From positions 1 to 13,874 of the forward strand of contig JABJKL010000204.1 in assembly GCA_018660405.1 (NCBI GenBank): a stretch of 13,874 bases of DNA, written 5' to 3'. The stretch is from Pseudomonadota bacterium. GTDB taxonomy: Bacteria > Pseudomonadota > Gammaproteobacteria > Arenicellales > Arenicellaceae. Both the position numbers and the translations under genes were made by a program. Below are positions 1 through 6,519 of this stretch, in pieces; position 1 is the first letter of the stretch, and each line of letters starts with the position of its first letter. The notes beneath the pieces are model-generated. The model did no database searches, had not been told where the DNA came from, and saw only the letters and a program-made list of their open reading frames with translations.

Positions 1-575
1 ACGGGCAGCGGCATGTAGTGGAATTGGATTGCGCTCGCAAGGTTGTTAAACACGCGGGTGTTACCGATCACCGGGTAGTGACCATTGATATTGGTGGTTT
101 TGGTGGGTCGGCGCTGACCGATGATGCTATTGATGTGCCTGATTATAACGCTATGGTCCAAGAGGTTGGTATTCCTGTTACCTATGTTCCGGCGCGCAAT
201 ACGATACTTTTATCCGTCGCTTTGGGGCTTGCAGAGGTGATTGGTGCGCAAGATATTTTTATCGGCGCGAACGCTGTCGATTATTCAGGATATCCCGATT
301 GTCGGCCTGAGTTCATTCGCGCTTTTGAGCAACTCGCCAACGTGGCGACCAAATGTGCCGTAGAAGGTGATCCAATTCGAATTCAGGCGCCTCTTATCAA
401 TCTGACCAAGGCAGATATCATACGGCTGGGTATAGGGCTGAATATTGACTATGGACTCACTTCCTCGTGTTATAACCCCGGCGAGAACGGTGAAGCTTGT
501 GGCCAGTGTGATAGTTGTGGGATTCGTGAAGCAGGTTTTAGTGATGCAGGTTACCCGGATCCTGCGACTACATGA
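1..575 (+). CDS. queC: 7-cyano-7-deazaguanine synthase QueC, 3' part
   Basis: QueC makes preQ0 from 7-carboxy-7-deazaguanine with ATP and ammonia, a cytoplasmic step in queuosine tRNA modification. The window begins inside the gene: bases 1-2 fit the end of a Tyr codon and the next codons read GQRH, giving the family's YGQRH motif. The SGGxDS P-loop therefore lies upstream, outside the window. About 190 residues are visible, against roughly 225-230 for the family. The C-terminus carries the zinc-binding cysteine cluster (SCYNP, then CGQCDSC), four Cys codons between about 468 and 518. The stop at 573-575 overlaps the next start as ATGA, which suggests translational coupling to the ABC gene. 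In P. aeruginosa queC is followed by tRNA-Lys; here one gene sits between them. Confidence 0.95.
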   Translation, partial: GQRHVVELDCARKVVKHAGVTDHRVVTIDIGGFGGSALTDDAIDVPDYNAMVQEVGIPVTYVPARNTILLSVALGLAEVIGAQDIFIGANAVDYSGYPDCRPEFIRAFEQLANVATKCAVEGDPIRIQAPLINLTKADIIRLGIGLNIDYGLTSSCYNPGENGEACGQCDSCGIREAGFSDAGYPDPATT

Positions 576-2110
576 CGAGTAAACAAATTTGTTTAAGTAT
601 TGAGAAGCTTTCTGGCAAAGCGAGAAACGGTGCTCGGCCACTGTTTGATGGTCTCGATCTGGCGGTTGAATATGGCGAGAGCGTGGTAATTTGTGGTGCC
701 AGCGGTTCCGGTAAATCGACCTTGCTGCAAATGGTGCTCGATGGCGTGCAGAGTAACGCTAGCGGAAAGATCACCGTCAACAAGCGGCAAACCGCCATGG
801 TTTATCAAGAAGGCGCCTTGCTTGACTACTTGAATGTGCAACAGAATATTGATTTGGTTAAGCGTTTTTCTACGCGCAAAAGCTTGCTTGGCGCTACCGA
901 TGTAATCGCCGAAATTGGTCTGTCAGAAAGCTTGTTGGCGAGGCCGGTATCAACTTTGAGTGGCGGGCAGAAGCGTCGGGTAGCCATTGCCAGAGCCCTG
1001 GTTCGAGAGCCAGAACTATTCCTGTTCGATGAGCCGGATACCGGAATGGATTTAGCGGCGCTCAAAGATGTGGCAGTCGCGGTAAGCGATCGGGTTACAT
1101 CAAAAACAGCAGCGGTCACCGTCAGTCATAACCCCTATTACATTGCTCAGATAGCAACCCGTGTATTAGAGCTTCGCGATGGCAAACTCACTGAACTGTT
1201 CAACTGGGGCACTCTGGTTGCTGGGGAAGCGGCTGATAGCGAGTCAGAATTTGAATCACGCTATCAAGCGTTAACGCAAGCCTTGGGGCAAATGCCCGTA
1301 CCCATAGAAGATGCCTATACCCAGGTAAGTCTGATTGACCGTTTATTACCAACCATGTGGCTTGCGGGTTTATCGCAATGGCTATTCGGTGGTGCCAAAT
1401 GTTTACAGAGCGTGTTAAAGCTAACCCCGTCATCGAGAGACTTTGTCAGTATCTTCTCGCGCACATTTTGGCAAACGTGCCTGAGCGGTTCGCTGTTTTA
1501 CCTGCTGGTGGGCACTACGCTTGGGGCGACAACCATTGCTGTGGTTCGCACATTGGCTGATAACGCCTTAACCGGAATTATTGGCATGTTGTTACCACCG
1601 GTTCGATTGCTCGAAATGATGGGCGGTGCTTATGTGGTGTTCCTGGCGCCTGCAGTCGCATCCATGCTGTTTGTTGCGCGCTCTGGCAGTATTTGTAGCG
1701 GCTGGCTAGGTGAACTACAACGAGGCGGCCAGATACGTGCGCTCGATAGTTTGGGGGTCGATCCAGATAAATACTTGCGATTCCCCGTTACGCTGAGTGT
1801 TTTCGCAGCTTGCGTGGTGACGATTACGATTTTTGCTGCCGGAGTTTGGGGCGGGAGTTTGTTGAGTGCCAAATACCTGTTCGGCGTGGTCGAGCCATGG
1901 CAAATATTGTCGGTGAGTGGGGGCGATCTACAAGTAAGTCAATTTTGGTTAAAAACTGTTTTATATTCAACATTTACCGCTTTAACCATTACCGGCTTGG
2001 GTTTGGCACCCAAGGTTTCGGGCGAACAAGTTGCCCGCGATACCACCCGGGTGATTATTTACGCGACAGTAAGTGCTAGTGTGGCGGAGTTATTGTTCGC
2101 GTTGATATGA
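572..2110 (+). CDS. Fused MlaF-like ATPase / MlaE-like permease ABC protein
   Basis: This 512-residue protein joins two ABC subunits that are normally separate. Residues 1-210 are an ATPase domain: Walker A GASGSGKST (42-50), Q-loop Q79 followed by GALLDYLNV as in MlaF proteins, signature LSGGQ (129-133), Walker B LFLFDE (149-154) and H-loop H186. Residues 211-290 look like a linker with an amphipathic stretch. Residues 295-512 are hydrophobic and resemble MlaE: APAVASMLFVARSG followed by QIRALDSLGVDPDKYL matches the MlaE core around EQIDALxxMxVDP, but the usual Glu before Gln is Gly (G386). MlaFE moves phospholipid or sterol-like lipids across the inner membrane together with an MCE protein such as MlaD; no MCE gene is in the window. 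The start overlaps the queC stop by 4 bp, with no strong ribosome site. The lipid substrate is inference from the family. Confidence 0.88.
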   Translation: MTSKQICLSIEKLSGKARNGARPLFDGLDLAVEYGESVVICGASGSGKSTLLQMVLDGVQSNASGKITVNKRQTAMVYQEGALLDYLNVQQNIDLVKRFSTRKSLLGATDVIAEIGLSESLLARPVSTLSGGQKRRVAIARALVREPELFLFDEPDTGMDLAALKDVAVAVSDRVTSKTAAVTVSHNPYYIAQIATRVLELRDGKLTELFNWGTLVAGEAADSESEFESRYQALTQALGQMPVPIEDAYTQVSLIDRLLPTMWLAGLSQWLFGGAKCLQSVLKLTPSSRDFVSIFSRTFWQTCLSGSLFYLLVGTTLGATTIAVVRTLADNALTGIIGMLLPPVRLLEMMGGAYVVFLAPAVASMLFVARSGSICSGWLGELQRGGQIRALDSLGVDPDKYLRFPVTLSVFAACVVTITIFAAGVWGGSLLSAKYLFGVVEPWQILSVSGGDLQVSQFWLKTVLYSTFTALTITGLGLAPKVSGEQVARDTTRVIIYATVSASVAELLFALI

Positions 2111-2151
2111 GGTCACCCGCTAGTCACGCATGAATTAATAACAGGTGACCT
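2110..2151. repeat. 8-bp inverted repeat after the ABC gene
   Basis: AGGTCACC at 2110-2117 pairs with GGTGACCT at 2144-2151 around a 26-base loop. It begins at the stop codon of the ABC gene. There is only a loose T-rich stretch downstream, so it may be a weak terminator or a repeat. Its left arm continues as GTCACCCGCTAGT, which closely matches the hairpin at 13145-13169. Confidence 0.4.
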
Positions 2152-2161
2152 TGAATGTTGT

Positions 2162-2190
2162 TTGACACAGCACACATCTATAACGATAAT
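2162..2190 (+). promoter_or_regulatory. Sigma70 promoter for tRNA-Lys
   Basis: A perfect -35 box TTGACA (2162-2167) and a -10 box GATAAT (2185-2190) are separated by exactly 17 bp. A GC-rich discriminator (cgcgcctcgc) follows, as is usual for stable-RNA promoters under stringent control. The predicted transcript starts near 2197, about 50 bases before the mature tRNA. Confidence 0.8.
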
Positions 2191-2247
2191 CGCGCCTCGC
2201 TTTTCTGTAGGCGATCATTAAGTGGAAGCTATTTAGTGGGACAAGCA

Positions 2248-2323
2248 GGGCCGTTAGCTCAGTTGGTAGAGCATCTGACTTTTAATTAGGTGGTCGCGCG
2301 TTCGAGCCGCGCACGGCCCACCA
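2248..2323 (+). tRNA. tRNA-Lys (anticodon UUU)
   Basis: The 76 bases fold as a complete cloverleaf. The acceptor GGGCCGT pairs with ACGGCCC (2313-2319). The D-stem is GCTC/GAGC. The anticodon loop CTTTTAA (2279-2285) carries TTT at 2281-2283. The T-stem is GCGCG/CGCGC with loop TTCGAGC. Discriminator A and an encoded CCA end follow. The anticodon stem (TCTGA/TTAGG) has two G-T wobble pairs. It decodes AAA and AAG lysine codons. It has its own promoter upstream and a long hairpin just downstream. Confidence 0.98.
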
Positions 2324-2325
2324 CT

Positions 2326-2364
2326 CAAACAAAACAACCGGCCTAGCGCCGGTTGTTTTGTTTG
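2326..2364 (+). terminator. Terminator hairpin of tRNA-Lys
   Basis: A perfect 17-bp stem (2326-2342 pairing with 2348-2364) encloses the 5-base loop CTAGC, three bases after the tRNA CCA. The right arm itself ends in TTGTTTTGTTTG, giving the U-rich 3' side. The A-rich left arm means it could also work for transcripts from the other strand. Confidence 0.85.
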
Positions 2365-2500
2365 GGTTGTTGGTTGTTGACGAGTCGCCGCACCCAGCCC
2401 ACGGCTATTTCAACGCACGGAGGGTTTGTATTCTGTGGGTACACGGTAGGTACACTGGGGAAGCTTCAGGAATATGCCTTGGTTGCATGGGTGAGTACGA

Positions 2501-2540
2501 TTTAAAAAGAAAACGGGCGGAGAAACCTGTTCCTCGCCCG
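2501..2540 (-). terminator. Rho-independent terminator of the small secreted protein gene
   Basis: Read on the minus strand, CGGGCG (2540-2535) pairs with CGCCCG (2519-2514), with partial pairing further in. The run TTTTCTTTTT follows directly (2513-2504). It lies about 10 bases past the stop codon of the small secreted protein gene. Confidence 0.85.
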
Positions 2541-2550
2541 ATAGTTAACC

Positions 2551-2850
2551 TTAGTCTTGGCCACCCTCACCACAGTCGGTAGTAGGGTCTGTGGGGTCAC
2601 AGGTGGGAGGATCATCGGGTATCGCATCACAATTACCCTCACTGTCACCGTGCATATCGTGAGCAGGCCAGGCGTTATAACTTATGGATATCTCTACCAC
2701 ATGGCCGTGTGGTCCCGCAATGTGGCAGATGTCAATTTTGGGTTGTGGTGCAGCGTTTGCGATTCCAATGCTAGTTGCTCCCAGCAGAAGTATCCCGATA
2801 ACAGCGGTAGCTCCCGACAATAGACATGGCTTTAATGATTTGAATTGCAT
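2551..2850 (-). CDS. Small secreted Cys/His/Asp-rich protein (ICH...HGD motif)
   Basis: The 99-residue product starts with a clear Sec signal peptide (basic start, hydrophobic core about 10-31, likely cleavage after ANA at 33). The mature part has the pattern ICHIAGPHGHVVEISIS (41-57), then AxPAHxxHGD-like residues (H64, H67, D69) and C74. It recalls a recurring exported motif of the form CHxPPGxxxxxxxIxVxxxAxxAHxxHGDxxGxC. The tail from 75 is rich in Asp and Pro with C84 and C93. The function is unknown; the Cys/His/Asp spacing would suit metal binding or disulphide pairing, which is inference. A strong ribosome site GGGGAG lies 6-7 bases before the ATG. It is monocistronic with its own terminator. 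Confidence 0.8.
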   Translation of the reverse strand: MQFKSLKPCLLSGATAVIGILLLGATSIGIANAAPQPKIDICHIAGPHGHVVEISISYNAWPAHDMHGDSEGNCDAIPDDPPTCDPTDPTTDCGEGGQD

Positions 2851-2948
2851 AATAATCTCCCCTAATTTGATAATCGTGGCCCGCGATTCGAGCCGATGCC
2901 AAACACTATCAAGTTGAAAGGTAATGTCTAGTGATTTATGAGAAGCAT

Positions 2949-2978
2949 ATTATAACATCTTGTTTATTAACATGTTAG
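2949..2978 (-). promoter_or_regulatory. Candidate promoter of the small secreted protein gene
   Basis: On the minus strand, CTAACA (2978-2973) and a perfect TATAAT (2954-2949) are 18 bp apart, about 100 bases before the start codon. The -35 box matches the consensus at four of six bases. A 10-bp palindrome, TAACATGTTA (2968-2977), overlaps the -35 box and could be an operator. Confidence 0.45.
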
Positions 2979-3036
2979 TTATCGGTTTTCCTATTTAGGT
3001 TGTGCTCAGGTATAGTGCGCACCTACCATTTTGTAT

Positions 3037-4194
3037 TTAATCCCAACTCAAACCGCCTGCTTGATACTCAGTTACCCGGGTTTCAAAAAAGTTCTTCTCT
3101 TTGCGAATATTGGCCTGTTCATCTAGCCACGGCAGCGCGCATTTAGCCTTGGGAAATGGTTGTTCCATACCGAGCTGTTTGGCTCTGCGGTTGGCGATAT
3201 AACGAAATTGTTCAATATGTTCCTCCGCTGAATAACCCAGAATAGGTGAACTTAATACATATCGAGCGTATTCGAATTCTGCTGCTTCTGCTTCGTCCCA
3301 CATTTCACGGATTGCCCTTAAGTCTAGCGACAGATTATTTTCAATGATTATCTGCTGCACGGTTCGAATACCAAAGCCGCAATGCATGACTTCGTCGCGC
3401 ATAATATATTGGAATAGTTCAGCAGTACCTTTCATTAAGCCTCTTCTTTGCAATGAAAAAATAGGGCTGAAACCGTTATAAAACCAGCAGCCTTCGAAAA
3501 CTGCGGCGAAAAAAATGTAAGCGAGAACAAAGTTATTAAGCTCGTCTGGATCGTTCAGATCAATATTAGCCCGTAGAATTGAATCGATACGCCGATTGGC
3601 AATTTGTATTTTTCTATTGATCGCAGGGACCACGCGGTAACGATTATAAATTTCCTGCTGATCCAGACCTAGCGTTTCAATGCAGTGTTGGTAGGTCCAT
3701 GTGTGTAACGCTTCTTCGTAAACTTGCCTTGCCTGGTATATTTGTAGTTCGGGGGCGGTCATTTTTTCCATTACCGCCAAACCGATATTACGCATTGCCA
3801 GAATGTCAGAAGTGGTTAAGTAAGAAAGTACGTTTTCATAAACATGTTTTTCACTGTCAGAAAGATGGTGTTTGTAGTCATAGATGTCCTGGGAAAGACT
3901 AATATCCAAAGGTGTCCAGTGGTTTTTGTTGGCATTGATAAAATAATTCCAGGCCCAGTGGTACTTAAACGGCGCTAGCTGATTGATGTCGGTCTGGCCG
4001 TTCACTACGCGTTTATCCTCGGCTCGAACAGCGGCCATTGATGACGTTGAGTTGACACCCGCTTGGCCTAAATTACCAGGGCTTGTCGCTCGGGCTAATG
4101 TATCTTCGGTTTCAGGTCTTGGCTTTGTATCGATAATTTTGCTGGAAACCCGGCCTGATGGATTGCCGTTTTCGTAAAACTCGCCCCGATTCAT
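3037..4194 (-). CDS. nrdB: Class I ribonucleotide reductase, small (radical) subunit
   Basis: NrdB holds the di-metal/tyrosyl radical cofactor that NrdA uses to reduce ribonucleoside diphosphates for DNA synthesis. In this 385-residue product all six metal ligands are in place: D130, E161 and H164 (EALH), E234 (FEG), E268 and H271 (RDEVMH). The radical Tyr is present at Y168, four residues after the His as in E. coli Y122, so this is not the Phe-type class Ic. The C-terminus FFETRVTEYQ ending GLSWD resembles Pseudomonas NrdB and carries the tail that docks on NrdA. Residues 1-57 are a low-complexity extension, also seen in Pseudomonas. The ATG at 4194 is chosen because GAGG lies 9 bases upstream; the GTG at 4218 would sit inside an NrdR box. 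No nrdA is adjacent. Confidence 0.95.
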   Translation of the reverse strand: MNRGEFYENGNPSGRVSSKIIDTKPRPETEDTLARATSPGNLGQAGVNSTSSMAAVRAEDKRVVNGQTDINQLAPFKYHWAWNYFINANKNHWTPLDISLSQDIYDYKHHLSDSEKHVYENVLSYLTTSDILAMRNIGLAVMEKMTAPELQIYQARQVYEEALHTWTYQHCIETLGLDQQEIYNRYRVVPAINRKIQIANRRIDSILRANIDLNDPDELNNFVLAYIFFAAVFEGCWFYNGFSPIFSLQRRGLMKGTAELFQYIMRDEVMHCGFGIRTVQQIIIENNLSLDLRAIREMWDEAEAAEFEYARYVLSSPILGYSAEEHIEQFRYIANRRAKQLGMEQPFPKAKCALPWLDEQANIRKEKNFFETRVTEYQAGGLSWD

Positions 4195-4214
4195 GATGAT
4201 GCACCTCAAGGAAA

Positions 4215-4230
4215 ACACAATATGTTGATG
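4215..4230. promoter_or_regulatory. NrdR box 1 (start-proximal)
   Basis: ACACAATATGTTGATG matches the left half and centre of the 16-bp NrdR box (ACAC-A/T-ATAT-AT-A/T-GTGT type) and degrades at the right end. It lies 31 bp, centre to centre, from the better box at 4246-4261, the three-helical-turn spacing known for paired NrdR boxes. Confidence 0.75.
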
Positions 4231-4240
4231 ATAAGTGCAT

Positions 4241-4268
4241 TTTATACACGATATATTGTGTTAGTCTA
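4241..4268 (-). promoter_or_regulatory. Candidate nrdB promoter
   Basis: On the minus strand, TAGACT (4268-4263, four of six matches) and TATAAA (4246-4241) are separated by 16 bp. NrdR box 2 fills the spacer, so bound NrdR would block RNA polymerase. The transcript would start near 4234, giving a leader of about 40 bases. Confidence 0.55.
4246..4261. promoter_or_regulatory. NrdR box 2 (strong)
   Basis: ACACGATATATTGTGT is a near-perfect palindrome and a near-consensus NrdR box. NrdR is the ATP/dATP-sensing repressor of ribonucleotide reductase genes. The box sits between the likely -35 and -10 of nrdB and within about 100 bp of the divergent dioxygenase gene. Confidence 0.85.
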
Positions 4269-4327
4269 GTCAGAATTTTCGTTATTTATTGAGGCGTTAC
4301 GTTTAATGTGCCCGGCTACTTAAAGTG

Positions 4328-4340
4328 ATTAACTATAATT
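4328..4340 (+). repeat. 13-bp direct repeat, left copy
   Basis: ATTAACTATAATT is identical to bases 5364-5376, at the other end of the dioxygenase gene. It includes TATAAT (4334-4339), which could act as a -10 box for a start at 4358, though no -35 is visible at the right distance. Confidence 0.7.
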
Positions 4341-4357
4341 ACATGCAACGGAAACTA

Positions 4358-5368
4358 ATGAAGCTAAAGGCGGTTAGCTTCAGACCCGATAACGTCATGT
4401 ATGACTGTTTAGCGGTTGCTGCGCAAAAATCGAGTGCGGTTCGTTCGGTGGTTAAACGGCATTGGGCGCAGGCGAAGAATCAGAGTTTGATCGACAGAAC
4501 ATTTGAGCCGATGGACCCCGCTGAGTTTGCTCTGCCTAGCGGCAATTTAGCCACACAACCACAACAAGTCCGCAAACTGTTAAAAGAGTACGGAATTTGT
4601 ATTCTCACTGATTTTGTGGATCACCAGGTGGCGCTTGCTGCGGGTAGCGAGGTAACGGGTTTTTTGACCAATCAAGGGTTTTTGAAGGAAGGCAAAGTAC
4701 CCCTTGGTAAGGAAAGCGACCGCTTGGAAAAACCAGATAGCGGAGATGAAGATGGTTATGGTTGGCAATATGACTATGCTCGATATGACAATACCGGGTA
4801 TCGAGAAGTGCAGGCAATGGACAAGCCGTTTATAAATATCAGAAGCCAAAAAGTTGGAATTGAGGATGCAGGCAAGATCGATATATTTAGAGGACAAAAA
4901 ATCGCGACTGATTTTGGACTGGACAATTTGTCGACGTGTTACGAGGCCGTTCGGCAAAAATCTGTGGTTACTTTTATAGAAAAACTTTCAGGTTATCGGG
5001 AGGTGCAGGCGAATTTATACTATGACGGTGGAGTGACTACGCCCCGCGGGCCACACATAGATAATAATCTTGAACAATACAAGATATTTCTCTATTTAAC
5101 GGACGTGCTGGATGTTGAAAACGGCCCCTATTGCTATGTGCCAGGATCACACAAACGTAGAGATTGGATGAGTAAGGAGCGATTGCTTAACAGTACCAGT
5201 GACGATTACGTGCTTCCGACAGAAGTGAGTTCTTTCCCGTTCGACAGATATACCAAAATGTTTGCCCCTGCGGGTACTGCGATCATTTCACAGCAATCCG
5301 GTATTCATGGCGCGTGGCCACAGGCCGAAAATGGCCGCAGGGTACTTATCTTAGGAAACTATAATTAA
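4358..5368 (+). CDS. Phytanoyl-CoA dioxygenase (PhyH) family Fe(II)/2OG oxygenase
   Basis: The 336-residue product fits the PhyH family of cytoplasmic non-haem iron, 2-oxoglutarate-dependent oxygenases. The iron facial triad is visible as H233 and D235 (GPHIDNN) and H317 (SGIHGAWP). R327 or R328 is placed to bind 2-oxoglutarate. Between them is the family block FLYLTDV then NGPYCYVPGSH (about 255-265). The substrate cannot be read from the sequence; the family hydroxylates lipids, amino acids and many secondary metabolites. The start is uncertain: ATG at 4358 has GGA five bases upstream, while GTG 4325 and ATG 4343 in the same frame have no ribosome site. It is divergent from nrdB, sharing an intergenic region with NrdR boxes, and bracketed by 13-bp direct repeats. 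Confidence 0.85.
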   Translation: MKLKAVSFRPDNVMYDCLAVAAQKSSAVRSVVKRHWAQAKNQSLIDRTFEPMDPAEFALPSGNLATQPQQVRKLLKEYGICILTDFVDHQVALAAGSEVTGFLTNQGFLKEGKVPLGKESDRLEKPDSGDEDGYGWQYDYARYDNTGYREVQAMDKPFINIRSQKVGIEDAGKIDIFRGQKIATDFGLDNLSTCYEAVRQKSVVTFIEKLSGYREVQANLYYDGGVTTPRGPHIDNNLEQYKIFLYLTDVLDVENGPYCYVPGSHKRRDWMSKERLLNSTSDDYVLPTEVSSFPFDRYTKMFAPAGTAIISQQSGIHGAWPQAENGRRVLILGNYN

Positions 5369-5376
5369 CTATAATT
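5357..5376 (+). repeat. Tandem 10-bp repeat containing the right 13-bp copy
   Basis: AACTATAATT occurs twice head to tail (5357-5366 and 5367-5376), spanning the stop codon of the dioxygenase gene. Bases 5364-5376 repeat exactly the 13 bases at 4328-4340. Confidence 0.7.
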
Positions 5377-5404
5377 GGCTATAAATAGTGTCCGTGAGCA
5401 TTAA

Positions 5405-5421
5405 GGTTTTCAACCGTTTTT
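5405..5421 (+). terminator. Weak terminator candidate after the dioxygenase gene
   Basis: GGTT (5405-5408) pairs with AACC (5412-5415) around TTC, followed by GTTTTT. The stem is only four pairs, so it would be inefficient. It is the only terminator-like structure between these convergent genes. Confidence 0.25.
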
Positions 5422-5433
5422 GGTCTGTGTGCA

Positions 5434-6471
5434 TCAATCTGTCAGAAAGTGATACATACCCAACACATTCTCGTGGAGCCATGAATAACCATTCCAGTCG
5501 CTATATTCCTCAATTTCAATACTTTCTCGCATCTCTTCAAGTGACTGGCCAGCGGCAATGCCCTGGGCCACCGCATTGCGCAATTGCTCAAGGTAACGCC
5601 GCCATTGGGTGACATCCGATGCGTCGCCTAATGGACCGTGCCCTGGTGAGATGAAATCGTATTCTTTGGCGGTGGCTTCCCACTGCTGAATTGCGGCCAT
5701 CCATTCGTCGAACAGGCCGTTTTCGAAGTCCATCTCTCGATAAGGTAATCGCTGGAAAGTAACAAAATCCACAATGTGCATTGCTCGTTCTTCCGGGAAC
5801 GTAATCACGCTCATATCCATTGAGTGGTTCATCTCACCCACCCAGGTCATATTGACCTCTTTGCCACCGAGAGAGATGACTGTACTGGTGGAATAAGTGG
5901 TTTCGGGTGGTCGCACTTCGCTCAACGGCCCACGTAACACCTCTGCGCCGTTTAGCATTCCATCACCGTTTGCGTCAAAGCCAATAAAATTGGCAAGCAC
6001 AGCGCCGCTAGCTTCATCCTGCTCGATTAGGCCGTTGCCATTGGCATCCATGGTAGCGGCGATCGCGTACTGGCCTTCAAGTGGCAGCGGCGTAGACTCG
6101 GGCGGCATCGCCAGGTGATTTAGCATATTCTCGTGACCCACAAATTGGGCAGTATCTGCGAACACATCCCCGCCAGAAGCATGATCTCCATGGTGATGGC
6201 TGTACAGCACATAGCGCACCGGCACATCGAAGCGGGCGTCCAGCTCGCTCTTGAGCCAGCTTGCAAACCCTGTGTTGATCGGGTCGGTTAGAATAATGCC
6301 CTCATCAGTGACCAGAAACACCGTAAAGTGATTATTATTCTGGCCGCGATACAAATCACCGGTAATCTGTGTAATGGATCGCGTGGGTGATTGCTGTTGT
6401 GCGATGGTGACCGAGGACATGCCTAGCGATAGGACGAGCCCTGTCAAAGCGAGAATACGAATTATATTCAT
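5434..6471 (-). CDS. Secreted metallo-beta-lactamase-fold hydrolase with two EF-hand loops
   Basis: The 345-residue product has a signal peptide (likely cleavage near residue 24) and acts in the periplasm or outside. The fold's metal motif is HHHGDH (92-97), with later ligands likely H216, D235 and H278 (SPGHGP); H113 may fill the remaining site. Between residues about 120 and 190 is an insertion with two canonical 12-residue calcium loops, DANGNGLIEQDE (142-153) and DANGDGMLNGAE (166-177), each with Asp/Asn at 1, 3 and 5, Gly at 6 and Glu at 12. Calcium binding is thus strongly suggested; the substrate is unknown. Such proteins are often called beta-lactamase-like, but nothing here shows antibiotic hydrolysis. 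AAGGAG lies seven bases before the ATG. It follows the TPR gene by 48 bases, probably in one operon. Confidence 0.9.
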   Translation of the reverse strand: MNIIRILALTGLVLSLGMSSVTIAQQQSPTRSITQITGDLYRGQNNNHFTVFLVTDEGIILTDPINTGFASWLKSELDARFDVPVRYVLYSHHHGDHASGGDVFADTAQFVGHENMLNHLAMPPESTPLPLEGQYAIAATMDANGNGLIEQDEASGAVLANFIGFDANGDGMLNGAEVLRGPLSEVRPPETTYSTSTVISLGGKEVNMTWVGEMNHSMDMSVITFPEERAMHIVDFVTFQRLPYREMDFENGLFDEWMAAIQQWEATAKEYDFISPGHGPLGDASDVTQWRRYLEQLRNAVAQGIAAGQSLEEMRESIEIEEYSDWNGYSWLHENVLGMYHFLTD

Positions 6472-6519
6472 TGGTCTACTCCTTAAAGCAAATTAGCGGT
6501 TCAGCATAAAGCACTTATT

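Noticed and set aside
2358..2582. Possible 74-residue plus-strand gene after the tRNA terminator
   Set aside because: It starts at TTG inside the terminator hairpin, has no ribosome site or recognisable domain, and its end overlaps the well-supported minus-strand secreted protein gene.
3037..4194. Class Ic (Phe-type, tyrosine-less) ribonucleotide reductase
   Set aside because: The radical position holds Tyr (Y168) and the first ligand is Asp as in ordinary NrdB.
3037..4218. Longer nrdB start at GTG 4218
   Set aside because: That start would lie inside NrdR box 1 and has no ribosome site; ATG 4194 has GAGG at a good distance.
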